In this document: positions 23,377 through 36,800 of the stretch, one piece after another
Layout: every line of letters begins with the position of its first letter
Position numbering within the stretch: the stretch's first letter is position 1
Notes under the pieces: generated by a model
The model's database searches: none
Seen by the model: only the letters and a program-made list of their open reading frames with translations
Told to the model about the DNA's origin: nothing
Program-made: the position numbers and the translations under genes
Assembly (NCBI GenBank): GCA_023014335.1
Contig: JAECYW010000007.1
Coordinates: 806,001 to 870,000 of the forward strand
From: Galerina marginata
Lineage: Eukaryota > Basidiomycota > Agaricomycetes > Agaricales > Galerinaceae
Reading direction: 5' to 3'
DNA length: 64,000 nucleotides

Positions 23377-23725
23377 CAGCAATGCGGAAGCGTTGGTATT
23401 TGAAATTTTGGGTAAGTTTGTTCATACCTTCCAAGGTCCCTGCATGAAACACGTACAAGTATAATATAGCCTAGGTACTGCCACACATTACTTGTATTCG
23501 AGGCTCTTAGAACCTTTAGAATAATAATTCTGACGTGCATATATATGTAGTTGTGCCAATAATCCCATATGGAAGCGTGAGATTATCGCACTCCGAATAA
23601 TTCATGCCTGTCGCGAGGAGCCATCTCAATCCTAATTAACAAGTCCGTGGTTCGAACTGGCTTGCTTACCTCGGGTATTACATCGTACCCGAAAACAATT
23701 TGTCTCCCGTTGGTACACGTCAAGA
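23377..23725. other. SAP gene to TRM1 intergenic region
   Basis: This 349-bp gap holds the 3' flank of the SAP gene and the TRM1 promoter. A GGTTCGAAC motif near 23652 resembles a tRNA T-loop, but its flanks do not pair. No gene seen. Confidence 0.4.
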
Positions 23726-26057
23726 ATGGCGAGCAACGGCGCCAGTGGTATCGACATCCCCGACGGATTTCGGTTGCACACAGAAAATACCTCGCATATT
23801 CTGTTATCAGCGAATGAAGCCTTTCTTAATCCTGTCCAGGAGTTCAACCGAGATACGAGTATCGCGTGCATTAGGGTTTGGAGTGAGGAAGTAAACAGGA
23901 CGAAAGAAGAACGGTGGTGGAAAATGCAACAGAAGAAAAACCAGAAGCGCGCAACAAAAATGACACCAGGTTCCTCCATATATTTTTGTTTATTTTTTAA
24001 AACTATCCCTGAGGTACTTTCTTGTAGCAAACATTGACTCCGTGTCTTTAGAACCAAGCACCTTTGAACAAGCATCAGCAGTTGTCAAGTCTGAGCCCAT
24101 ACCAGCAAAGTCAAACGCTCCAACCGAGAATATCTCGAAAACGTCTGAAACGTCTGGAGTTTGTCATACATTTATTTCTTAAATAAACTGTCGAACTTAT
24201 GTCACCGTAGTATAAACCCTACAAAGTTGTCATCCTTGAAGCTCTTTCTGCCACTGGGTTACGTTCAATCCGATATGCGAAGGAAATACCTTTGGCGAAG
24301 TAAAACTCCCAAAAATAATCCTTCCTGTTATGAGGCTCTGACGATGCTGATAGGTGCGTCATTGCGAACGACCTGTCGCCGGGTGCGGTGGAAGCCATGA
24401 AGCGGAATATTGCGATAAATGGTGACCACGCAATCCAAAAAGTACAAGTCAATGAAGGAGATGCATGGTAAAAGCCCTTTGTCCATTGATTTAACATTTT
24501 TAAATTTGTCCAGCTCTTTGATGTACAGCCATCGTGAAGAAAAGCAGCGGGTTGATGTCGTGGACTTAGACCCATATGGGACAGCAGCCCCGTTCATCGA
24601 TGCAGCAGTTCAATCTGTGAATGATGGAGGTGGGCAGGTTCAATCTTTACTCGGAATTACCAGTTAATTTTGAAGGCCTGCTCTGTGTAACTTGCACCGA
24701 TCTCTCTGTTCTTGCCACAACTAATTATCCAGAAAAATGGTGAGCGAGGCAATCTTGCCGCCTTTTATCGCTTCTTACAATTTAAGCTTCTCAAACTATG
24801 GCGGCGTACCCGTCAAGGCCGAATATTGCCACGAGAGTGTTAGTATGGTTTGAACATCACCGCTAAATTTCTTATCGACTCTCTTAAAGGCCCTACGTCT
24901 AGTTTTGCATACAATATCGACCACTGCATCAAGATATGGACGTTTCATCCAGCCACTGTTGTCCCTGTCCATTGATTTCTATGTTCGCATTTTTGTACGG
25001 CTGCAAACATCTCCAATTGAGGTCAAAAAAGCGTTGATGTGAGTCATGAAATAGGTCTGCGTTGCCAAATGCCTTACTTATTTTATTATTCAGAAAAAAT
25101 TCCACCTTCTACATCTGCACGACATGTCAATCACACTACGAGCAACCACTTGGTAAAATGTTAACAAAAATATCTTCATCTGGGCAAACCAACGACATCT
25201 TCAAGACACAGTCTGGTCCATCAGTGCCGCAAGAATGTCCCGAGTGTGATTCAAATTTGCACGTAGGAATTATATCTTTCTCTTACCTGTGCTTCGTTTT
25301 CACACTTTCAATTCAAGATTGCTGGTCCTATGTGGTCAGGACCCATACATGATCCAGACTTTGTCGGCAAGGTTATCGCTCATGTAAATGAGAATCAAGC
25401 TCATTATGGCACCTTTGCTCGCATGAAGGGGATGATGACGGTCGCAAAAGAAGTTAGTTATAGCTTTCACCATGTTATTCGCCGTCTCATGCCTTGAAAT
25501 ACTAGGAATTGACAAATCCATTTTACTTCACACCTAGTAGAGTCGCCAGTTATTTTCACTGCGAAACTCCCTCGTTGGACGACGTTGCGTGAGTGCGAAT
25601 TTCAAGTCAAAACGATGCGTCTCTAAACGAGCTTTCTTTAGCTCTGCGCTTCTAAACGGTGGTCACAAGGTCTCGCGTTCCCATGCTTCTGCAGGTTCCC
25701 TGAAGACAGATGCATCACATCGACAACTACATGATATCTTTCGTTCGTGGATTAAGTTACACCCCGTCAAGATGGAAAATATCTCGGAAACATCCCCAGC
25801 TCGTCGTTTACTAGCCAAGGAGCCACTGTTGGTGGATATTTCACATTTATTCGGCGCTTTACTCATCAACGGTTTACAGCACTGTGGCCAATTTCACCCG
25901 GCATCCTGCAACTATCGGGGCACTGGAGACCGTCCGGTTGGTTAGATACCAAGAAAATCCAGCAAACTGGGGGCCAGGAAAGAAGGCGTCTTCGAAACCC
26001 GAATTAAAACGAAAACGTAGCACAGAAGTTTTAGAGGAACCCCCTGCCAAGCACTAA
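23726..26057 (+). CDS. TRM1: tRNA (guanine26-N2)-dimethyltransferase Trm1
   Basis: Makes N2,N2-dimethylguanosine at position 26 of nuclear-encoded and mitochondrial tRNAs, using S-adenosylmethionine. The spliced protein of about 560 residues starts [15 protein letters not shown]. It shows the Trm1 motifs in order: EGxxxI-like N-terminus, [15 protein letters not shown] (SAM-binding motif I), [22 protein letters not shown] (catalytic motif IV), [14 protein letters not shown], and a C-terminal zinc-binding region with CTTCQ and CPECDSNLH followed by GPMWSGP. The tail is basic (ELKRKRS), possibly a nuclear signal. About a dozen short introns. It converges on the MAPKKK gene with 208 bp between stops. 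Confidence 0.94.
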
Positions 26058-26265
26058 TATTCTGGTGGTGGGTTTGAAAATATCCAGATGGGTGATGCAC
26101 ACAGTGCTCCAAACGAAGTTACATTGTACAAGTGAAAAGTACAGTAAACATGCGTGAATCCTCATACGCAAATGAGAAGGGTATAAATTATGTTAAATGC
26201 GAAAGCATAGCGGTGGTATCGTTAAATATCCAGCAAAACGAAGTGCGACATAGCAGTCATAAGGT

Positions 26266-29200
26266 TTATTTTTTCTTGTTGGCATCCGGAATAACCCATG
26301 GGTGCTGCAAAAGCTCCGATGCCGAAGGTCTTGCTTCGTGATTGAGTTCAAAGGTCTGTCGTAAGAAGTCCTGGGCATCTGCCGATATATCTGAAGGGAT
26401 CGTTGGTCGTGCAGATGATCCAATCTTAAGAAAAGAAATGTCAGAAATGACATATGCAGTGGAGGTGGAATAATTTACCTTGAAGATTGCTTGCATTTGA
26501 GTGAGCTGGGCCCAAGGATGCTCCCCAGTAAGCATCTCGACCACTAGACAACCAACGCTCCAAATATCAGCCTTCCGTGTATGGCCAGTTTGCTTGACGA
26601 CTTCCGGAGCCATCCAGAACACAGAGCCTTGGAGCGATGGTCGATTGATGCGGTTACCGGTCAAGAGATCTGCAAAGAAGTCTTTAGACGAACGAAACAG
26701 CCAATTCGAAAAGCAACTCACTATCGTCGACTTTTTTGGAGATACCGAAGTCAGAGATTTTGATACCACCTTTGTTGTCAACGAGGATGTTCGCGCCTTT
26801 GATATCACGATGAATGATATCGCGCTCATGCAGATAATCAAGACCTTGCAGGATTTGTCTGACGAAGTTTTTAACAAGAGGTTCTTCGAAAGCGCCATAA
26901 TTGCGAAGGAGGGCAGTGACCGATCCGCCTGGAACATATTCAAGGAAGATGTTCAGGCATTCATCATCGATTGAAGAGTCTGGAGATATGTTAAGAAGGT
27001 CAAATTAAAAGAAATGAAGAGTGGCAACGAACAAAGATATTGGACAATGTTTTCATGCTGAAGGTTTTTTAAAAGCTCGATCTCGCGCTCAAGAGCACTG
27101 AGCATGCTCTTCTTACGTTCTTGATTGGGAGCAGAGCCAGTGGGGAGCTCAACTTGCTTGACAGCCATCAATAAGCCACTAGAGGCGTCCATGCCCAGAT
27201 AGACTTTGCCGAACGAGCCAGCACCAATGAGAGCTCCTTTGATCCATTTGTTGGCTGGCGAACGCGGGCCGTTAATATCCAAGCATTTAAACAAGGTCAG
27301 AGACGAACTCACCCTTTTTGGCGTTGATAACATTTCGAATGACACCATCGTCGTCAACATCAAGACTCAGCTCGTCTTCTTCATGCAGGGTCTCATCTTC
27401 ATCTTCAGATGTAACCTCGTCCGAAGTGTCTTCATCTTCATTGTCGTCGTCGTCGTCGACCTCAACATCACCGTCGTCATCAGCGACCGCCTTTGGCACC
27501 ATGTTTTCGATCTCTGTATCAACTTTAGTCCAGCCGTCCAGGTCGTCGTCGCGGTCGAAAGTCTTGCTGGCTCTGCGGTTTTCGACTTCGGCAGTTATTT
27601 CGTCGACCGTCATAAGGCTAGCAGTATCGGATCTATCGCGCTTGCTACGCAACTCAGTCATGTAACTCATGCGCTTCGACGCGATGGACATGGACCTGGA
27701 CATAGGTCGTTTGGCCACGCCTTCCATGGATTCGCTTAGAGTCTCAGATGGGAAAGGAATGGGGGGTAAGAGCTGAGGAGTTCGCTCGATAGTATCGAGA
27801 TGGAGGTCGACTGAACGTCCGTCGTCTGTTGAAAGAGACATCCTGGGTAGCTCTTCTACTGATTTGTCGGGAACGGGTGGAGGGAGCGTCGAGGTCGATG
27901 AACGGGGAGAAGAGAAGGATTTTCTTCCAGATCCTTGGGTGCTACTGCTGAACCTGGACGCCAGGTGTTGTTGACTATAGGACGCAACGCTCTCCCTCCT
28001 CCGCATCATGCTGTGACGGGCTGTGCGCTGCAATACCTTCTTCTCGGTGTTGGGGAAGTATTCAGTCAAGTGAGTCGTGATAAGTTCACTGGGCGGGCGT
28101 TGCCCGAAGAAGTTGCGCAGCTTGGACGGACGTTTAGCCGCAGCGGGGCTTAACCTCCCGGATCTAGGCGAAGGAGGTTCAAGGGCCCTCTCTGGATCTT
28201 GCACACCGAGGCCGCTGAGGATGCTAATAGAACTAGCGCGTTTTGTGCTCCGCGTTGTGCTCAAGTTACTATTGTTGCTGATAAGAGATGATGGACTACT
28301 GCTACGGTCGTCCACACGGCGAATCCTTCGAAGGACCAGACCATTTTCACGAGTTGGATGGTCAGGCGCATGACAAATGGAAAGAAGTTCAGCTTCAGTC
28401 AATGGCTGGGCTATTGACAATAATTTGAGTGCTTGCAAAGTCAGTGAGTCGATGTGAAAAGCGTACCAGGGCCGTCTTCCTGTCCTATATCCATATATAC
28501 ACCCCAACCATCAACCATAAGACCACCCTCATCTGTCTGCGAAATATCCATGTTGCCGTCACTCCTTAGACTTCCTTTACCAAATTTTTTCAAAACCTTC
28601 TCGAGTACTTCAACACCCCCAGTGCACGAAGTGACATCAATTGTGAAGGAAAGGCCATCGTCGGGCAAGACAAATTTGACCAGTTTCCTGCGCAAATCGT
28701 CCAAGCTGTATTGGCCGGTGTTAGTCTGCCCTGGGTTAAATGGACCACGTCCGACAGTATAAGCGTGAGTCGGGGGTGATGGTGTGCCGGAGCCGCTGTG
28801 ATGGCTGGAGAACGATTCATCGATCGGAGAAAGGCTAGAAGCGAGATTCGAGGGTGCATGCAAAATAGCGTGGGCGCTAGCATACGGATGTGCGTTATTT
28901 GTTGATCTGCTAGGTAGTTTACTAGGTGAAGACGTATTAGTGGCAGTCAATCCAACCGATCCAGTGCGGCCATGCGAGGCGTTCGGCTGATTGGGGCGTA
29001 GACGGGCGGGAGGAACTGGTGATATAGATCGGGCAATGACTGGTTTCCCGCCACCAGGATTACCCGGTCGGGGATCAGCGGGCAAGTGATGATTCACCCA
29101 ATTGCTGCTGGAAGGTGTGAGATGCCCCGTATTTTGTTGCGGTGTGGGAGGTGGAGGTTGTAATGTATAAGCCGGGGCGTCGGGTTGCGTAGAATTTGAC

Positions 29201-30072
29201 CATGAGGGAAGTGCGCGACCATTAGGGCGACTAGGGGGAAGAGGGGGTTGACTGCGTGGCGGGGGTGGAACTGGAGGTAGGTTAGGTCTGTGGAGACCGG
29301 GAGTAACTGAGTGCGCGCTTGAATGTGCGCTGCTAGGGGTATTAAGTTGTGTATTAGAAGGCGGAGTAGATAGCGTCGGGAGTGGTAAGGGGCGAATGGG
29401 CTGGGTCGGGGGTACACTCCTGGCAGAATCTGGGGCTTCACGAATAATAGCGGGAAGGTCGCCTCTGTTCGGATTTGAGCTAAGCTGTAGCGGGGCAGGC
29501 CTGACGTTTTCGAGACGACGGTTGCCTTGCCGGTTTCCTGACCCATCTGACTTGTCAGATATGCCCTTCTGATCGACATCAACGCTGCTGGCGTTCCTCT
29601 TATGAGTGGGAGCAGTAGAGGTTATGACCTTGCCTGCTACTCGTTGTCGCAGCACTTTCACAGCATTAAGAACCCTCAGTCTGTCGCCAATACTTGAAAT
29701 ACCCATCTCTTTCAGAGTGATTTGATCAAGCTCGAGCAGAACGTCTCCTCTGATATCGTTGGCCTTGAAGGTCTCGTCATGACTTCCACACTTGATCTCC
29801 GTTAGCCATCGGGCGACATGTTCGTCGGTCCATGTCCGCAGGAAGGCTGAATAGGACATGCCAGGAGGCGGTTCCGTGGGTGTGTATGGCTGGTACTTGA
29901 CAGGCTGGGGTGCCTGGGCCCTTGATTCTGAATGGGCGAGGTTCATGAAAGACCGCGACGATTGCGGCGGCTGCTGGTTGACGAAGTTCATGGTCGGCGA
30001 AGAGGGTGAAGCTGGTTTAGGAGGAGGAGATTGGGAGTCATAGTAGGGATTGGGTGCCATGATTGCCGACAT
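26266..30072 (-). CDS. STE11: MAPKKK of the Ste11/Byr2 family
   Basis: Ser/Thr kinase at the top of the fungal mating and filamentation MAPK cascade. About 1,130 residues: a Pro-rich N-terminus, a SAM domain ([16 protein letters not shown] ... [14 protein letters not shown]), a long disordered stretch, a Ras-association domain ([20 protein letters not shown]), a Ser-rich linker, a very acidic Asp/Glu segment, then the C-terminal kinase domain. Kinase motifs are [14 protein letters not shown] (ATP lysine), [17 protein letters not shown] and WMAPEVV. SAM-RA-kinase order matches S. pombe Byr2 and basidiomycete Ubc4/Ste11. The intron before the kinase domain joins NAKK to [13 protein letters not shown]. 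The start used gives [11 protein letters not shown]; the second Met is equally possible. It is divergent from the glucan synthase gene, 733 bp between starts. Confidence 0.94.
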
Positions 30073-30805
30073 AATGATTAGTGAAGGTCCAAGCCTGTTG
30101 TACTGCCCTCTGGAACGAGGTTCAACACGATCACCAAGCCGTTTTGAGATGGAAGATATGGAAACCTTGGCAACGAACACGGAGGCTAAAATTAAATAAA
30201 TCGCAAGAAATGTGTTGAAATAATCGAGAACGACGACAAAGATGAGGAGCTCATGATGAGGCGAGGGCAAATCCTCTAACAGGCTTTTTTTTGCACAAAG
30301 GAAGAAATACAAAAGCAGTACAATAAACTATTGTTTAATGGCTACACTTCAGAATGACTGACCAGAAATAGATTTTTGCCAGGCACCCGTGTTCAATTTG
30401 AATATGACTAATAGGAATTTTTTACAACGCCAGGGAGGGTGGAACGCGGAATGTTGTGCCCGACAGCCAACGGTCACAATGCCCAACTTGCACTGGATTG
30501 TATCGCAATTCTCGAGTCGCATGGTAAGGCATCCCGTTAAAATTAAGGCGTGCGAGCGCCGGTAAAAGTCTGCCATTCTGAAGTGATCGGGCTTTGGCAG
30601 GGGTGGCAACTGTGGCTGGGTAAACTTGGGCAAATAGTCACAACGGAGAGGTGTCCGGGCGCTGCCCGCGTTGCGTCCACTCATCTTGTTTTTCACTCTT
30701 ATATTCTGTCACTTGCGGCTCAGTCGCAGTCTTGACACGCCTTTATTGAGCCCATTCCCCTTACTCTCTTTATAATTCCTTTCCTTCTGCTGTCACCTTC
30801 CCGTA
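30073..30805. promoter_or_regulatory. Divergent promoter region of STE11 and the glucan synthase
   Basis: The 733 bp between the two start codons contain no gene. A TATA-like TTTATAATT (about 30769-30777) lies some 30 bases before the glucan synthase ATG. A small GC-rich inverted repeat (CGGGC-GCT-GCCCG) lies near 30657-30669. Binding sites for particular factors could not be assigned. Confidence 0.45.
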
Positions 30806-33800
30806 ATGCGTCTTCCAACGGCGCTTTATGCGCTCTTACATCTATCATCCTTCGTCTTCGCATCTCCCTGGAGAGAAGACCTTGTTGACTACAACCTCAA
30901 TATCAACAAGAACGCTGCGGACCCTACACAATACCAGGCATCGCGGCCCAATACCACCTACACCCCGTCACCCAAAAATTGGCGCGCTCTTCCAGTATAC
31001 ACAATCCTTCTGGACAAATTCGCCGATGGCGACCCGTCAAATAACGACTATTTCGGGACTATGTATGAATACGATACCCGGGAGACCCAGCTGCGTTTTG
31101 GTGGCGACTTGAAGGGTTTGGTCGCCCGCTTGGACTACTTGTATGGAATGGGCGTGCGGGTTGTTTTCATGTCGGGAACACCCTTCCTCAACATGCTTTG
31201 GCAGGCCGACAGTGCGTATACAATGTAAAATTTTCTATCGCCAACTTCCTAACCTGCTTACTTTCTAGGTTACTCGCCCCTCGACTTTAGCGTTCTCGAT
31301 CCTCACTGGGGCACAATTCAGGACTGGAGAGATACCATAGATGCTATTCACGCTCGTGGAATGTATTTCATGGCGGATTTCACTGTTGGCACAATGAGCG
31401 ATCTCATTGGCTTCGCTGGGTGCGTGATGTGGCACGAAATTCTATAAATGGAACTTGACCCTGGACTCTATAGGCATCTTAACCAGAGCACACCCTTCAG
31501 CCTGAATGAATATGATGCTGTCTGGAAGAAACCCAACTACATCCCATGGAACTTTACAGAATACAGAGATTTTGAAGTTTGTTGACAATACTTGTCTCTT
31601 CTTCGCACTCTAACCTCTCTGTCTTGCATAGCTCGGAAATGACCGCAATTTGACCTGCCAAATGCCCACCTTCTGGCAGGATGATGGCACAGTGGTCTCA
31701 GTTCAAACAAATGGTTGCATCGACTCTGACTTTGACCAGTACGGAGACATGGAAGCCTTCGGTGTACATCCTGATTGGCAACGTCAGTTGTCGAAATTCG
31801 CCTCTGTGCAGGATCGTCTGCGGGAATGGAAGCCTGATGTTATGGCGAAAATTCAAGTGTTTGCTTGTCTTGCCATCACGGCCTTGGACATCGATGCAAT
31901 CCGTATCGATAAAGCAACCCAAGTCACGGTCGACGCCCTTGCTTCGTGGGCATCTAGTACCAGAGCATGTGCCGCCAAATTGGGCAAAACCAACTTCTTC
32001 ATTCCTGGTGAAGTTACAGGTGGAAATACTTTTGGTTCACTTTACTTGTGAGTCTTTTCCTGAGCATGGTGCTTTCATGGTTTTTATTTCTGGTTACAGG
32101 GGCCGAGGACGAACACCAACCCAGCTCCCACCTGGTTTCCTTGCTGCAGCTAACGTTACTGCAAAGCAGAATGAATTCTTTTTGCGTGAAGCACCACTTA
32201 ACGCACTAGACGGAGTTGCATTCCATTACTCGATTTACCGTTCCATGTCTCGTTTCTTGGGAATGGATGGAAACCTTCAAGTGGCCTACGATATTGATAC
32301 AAACTTCGTCACTGCTTGGAATCAGATGTTTGTCCAAAATGATTTCCTCAATCCGTCAACCGGCGCTGTCGACCCAAGGCACATGTACGGAAGCAGCAAT
32401 TTCGATATTTTTCGCTGGCCGAGTCTGGAAGCCGGTATTCAGAAGAGTGTTTTAGCGACATTTATTAACACGCTGGTTATGCCAGGTATAACATTGGTCA
32501 GTAAAATTTCAACTCAGATAGGACGCTTGTGACTGAAGGCGATTATTCTCAAGCTATACTACGGTGAAGAGCAAAATTTCTACCTGTACGACAATGGCGC
32601 TTCTAATTATCTTTATGGGTAAGAGCTTCCTCATCCGACGTAACCATTTTTTTGACATGATTTGCGCGCCCAGCCGTCAGGCCATGATCAGCAATCAAGC
32701 TTGGAAACGACATGGTTGCTACGTTCTTGGTTCACAACAATATTTCAACATGCCGCTCGAAAAGTCTTTGTTTGGCTGCCAGGATGATTGGAATGCTCTT
32801 GATCATTTTGACCCAACCACCGACAGCCGCCTGATGTTCTCGCAATTCAATCACTTGCGCCAGGTTTATGGTTCCCTTCAAGATGGTTTCAACCTTGTTC
32901 AACGAGGCAACTGGACATACTTCATTGAACGACCGGGTTCCAACAACACTGCCACAGAAATGGGTCTGTGGTCCGTTTCCCGGTCTGGATTGGACGGTTA
33001 TCAGACTGTTGGGGGTCAGATCCAAGGGCAAGTTTGGATGCTCTATACCAACGTCAATATGACCCAGACCTACACGTTCAACTGCAAGCAGAGTAATTGG
33101 ATTTCCTCACCATATCCTTCTGGTACCACGCTCCGAAATCTTTTCGCGCCTTACGAGACATATAACCTCCAGGACTCCCTGTCAACCTTCCCAAATAATG
33201 GTGGCGTTGTTGGTTGTCTTCCTTCAGTGATCATGGATCCTTTTGGTTTCAAGGCTCTGGTTCCAGCCGCCCAGTGGTCTCCTCCCCTCCCTGTCGTTAC
33301 AAGATTCGTTCCGGGGCACGATCATCGCCTTTTGTCTAACACTACCAGTGTGCCTATATCCTTCGAGTTCAATACCCCTATGGACTGCCAGAAAGTCACG
33401 CAGAGCATGACATTCAACATGTCGTCATCAGGAAAAGGAGGCCCGCCGACGATTACCAATGTGCAGTGCGGTGCAGCCCAGAGTCAAAATACATCAACTC
33501 TTGCTGGCGTACCCTTCACAACTTTTGCGTGGTCGGCGACGTTGACCAATTTCCCGGATGGTATTCTGACTATTACCCTCAATAATCCCCCCTCCCAGGC
33601 TGGTAATAGCACAGGAGTATGATTTGGTTCTTGTTTCAACGATTTCTTGACTAATATTGTCTGTCTCTAGAATGTCGACCATTTCCTGTTGAGGAAAGGT
33701 GCTGCAAACAATGTCATGGTCTTCCCGGACAACGATTACGATACCAACAATTCTTTTGCTATGTCGAACGGACAGTATACCTTCACTCATTTGGCGTATG

Positions 33801-36800
33801 GTGCCGACATGTTCCGTTACTCTCTGAACTTTGGTAAAAACTGGACCAGCTGGCACAATTGGGAAGATACCACTACCGTCAACTCGTCACTCTTTGCCGA
33901 TTCCGATAATTTCTGGTCTGGGAAGCATATACAAGTTCAATGTAAGTCCTCAAAAACTTGGACGTCGATAACCTTACCCATCGCCTTTCTAGATTGGAGT
34001 CAAGCAACTCTCTCTGCTGCCCACGTAGTACATGCGGATTATGGCTATTCGGGGTTAAGCCGACGCGTCCCCCAGTTCTTGACTCGCGGCCCCTTCAACA
34101 ATTGGGGTTTCGACTCCGGTATTCCTAACCTAATGACACAAAACGCGGACGGAAAATGGGAGCTTGAGATTATGGCTACGTGGCCTACATATGTGCAATT
34201 AAACGTATGGGGCTTCGACGACTTCTTTTATGGGGATTCAGATGGCGACGGTGTTCTAGATCGCCTTCCCCCCAACTCGGTCGCACCTAACTATCTCAAT
34301 ATTTCGGCCCCACCAGCGCCCCATTTATCATGGTCTCTTCTTGTTGACGACTCTACTATGACCTGGACGCTGAAACCACGGGGTCAAGCATCCGTGGGAA
34401 TCATCATGTATGCGCTTTTGCTTGCCATCCCTTTGATCACTGGTACTCTGGCTGTGCTCATCTTTATGTGGACTTTCTACGGGATTAAACACAATCAGTA
34501 TGGTGTCAAAACCAAGAGTCACACCAACTATTTCCCTATCTTCGGCAACAAATCCACTGCAGACCTCAAGGACTCGACACCGATGTCTGAGAAGATCTTT
34601 GGACACAAGCACAACGCGGAGATCATTGGCTGGCCTGAGGACAAGAATAAGCGCCGAAAGGTCCTCATCTCCACCCTCGAGTACGAAATCATCGATTGGA
34701 AGCTCAAGGTCAAGATCGGTGGTCTGGGTGTCATGTCAAGTCTTATGGGCAAGGCCATGACCGACGTTGATCTTATTTGGGTCATTCCAAAAGTAAAAGA
34801 CCTCGAATACCCCGCCGGCGAACCTGCTGAACCCATCGAAGTCATTATCTTTGGTGAACCCTACCTCATTGAAGTTGAAACCCATGTTCTGGACAACATC
34901 ACCTACGTCATCCTCGACAGCCCCGTCTTCAGAGCCCAAACCAAAGCTGATCCATACCCCGCTCGCATGGACGATCTAAGTTCTGCCATTTTCTACTCGA
35001 CTTGGAATCAAGCAATTGCTGCCACAATTCGACGCCATCCAACCATTGACATATACCACATCAACGACTACCACGGCGCTCTTGCCCCGATCTATCTTCT
35101 TCCGAAAGTTATTCCCGTTTGCTTGTCGCTGCACAACGCCGAATTCCAGGGTCTTTGGCCGCTCCGCACGAAGGAGGAGATGAAAGAGGTCTGTTCAGCT
35201 TTTAATATTAGCAAGGAGCACTGCACCAAATATGTCCAATTCGGAAACACATTCAACCTGTTGCACGCCGCCGCTTCGTTCATCAGCACTCATCAAAAGA
35301 GTGTGGGTGTAGCTGGTGTATCCGACAAATATGGAAAGCGTAGTTGGGCTCGTTACCCTGCACTTTGGACACTCAAGCACGTCGATTCGTTGCCAAATCC
35401 CGATCCTAGCGATATCGCGGCGCTCGATGAAAAACCTCTGGAAGCACGTGACGTTGAGATTGATGAAGCAGCTGAAGCGGCTCGCCCAGAACTCAAGAGA
35501 CAAGCACAAGAATGGGCTGGAATCAAGCAGGATCCCGAATCGGATTTGTTCGTGTTCGTCGGTCGTTGGTCAAAGCAGAAGGGTGTCGATCTAATCGCGG
35601 ACGTCATGCCATCGCTGTACGCTGTTTTTGATCTCATATTGCTTGTAATCACTCACGCAGGATTTCAGATTGGAAAAGCGACCCAGTATTCAATTAATTG
35701 CTGTTGGGCCTGTCATTGATCTTTATGGCCGATTTGCTGCTGAGAAGCTGGCGCGACTCATGGAGCTTTACCCGGACCGTGTTTATTCCAAACCCGAGTT
35801 TACGGCACTACCCCCATACCTCTTCAGTGGTGCTGATTTCGCGTTGATCCCCTCTCGTGATGAACCGTTCGGACTAGTGGCAGTAGAATTCGGTCGAAAG
35901 GGTGCTCTTGGTGTTGGAAGTCGTCTGGGTGGTCTGGGCTTGATGCCTGGATGGGTAAGCAAACGCATCCTAATTAATCTTGTTGTCTTGCTGATACCCG
36001 TCTTTCAGTGGTACCCTGTGGAGTCCAGTGCAACGAATCACATGCTATCCCAGCTCACGAAGACTATCAAAATGGCCCTGAAATCTACAGAGGAAGAGCG
36101 TGCAATCTTGCGTGCCCGATCCGCGGTTCAGCGTTTCCCTGTGGTCGAATGGCGTCAACGGATGGAGGACTTCCATAAGCGCAGTATCGGCCAGAGTCGT
36201 TCAATTGCCGGAGCAAATGCCTGGAGAGAATCTGATTGTGATGGAGGAGGTCTCCATCCAATGGCCGACACTGACGACTGGAATCCCATTACACAGGACC
36301 ATCCTACTCAACCAGAATGGGACTCCCGAAGTATCAATGAGAGCAATCCCGGACTCCATACCCCTGGCTATATACCTGGTTCACCCGGACAATGGAGCCA
36401 AGAAAACCTTACCCCCACAGGTCATGCTCCATACTCGGACGATGATTATTTCTCCCAACACCGTCGCAGCGTGGCTGGCAGTATAGCTGAGAGCACCCCT
36501 GGAGGCTACAACAATTTCCTTGAACGCGCTAACCGGACCATCGCGAAAGACCAAAAGCACGTCCCTGATCCCTTTGTCGATGGCGGCTTAGCTCCAAGTC
36601 GTCCCTTCGGTGCTCATTCACGAGTTTCTTCTGTTGAATCTATTTCCTCCATCGTTGAGGAGAAATCCAATTCTCCTTTGAATAAGGCCATCGCATCAGT
36701 TCGTTTCTTTTATTTTCCTTCTAAACGAAACAAAATAACGCCTTTTATTAGTTCACTGATTCTGACGGTGGAGTTGCATCCGAGTTTGTTCAAAAATTGC

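Noticed and set aside
23640..23670. GGTTCGAAC resembling a tRNA T-loop
   Set aside because: The five bases on either side do not pair on either strand, and no acceptor, D or anticodon arm is found at the right distances.
27206..27739. 177-codon plus-strand open frame with Val/Ile-rich translation
   Set aside because: Antisense shadow of the acidic and Ser-rich linker of the Ste11-type kinase.
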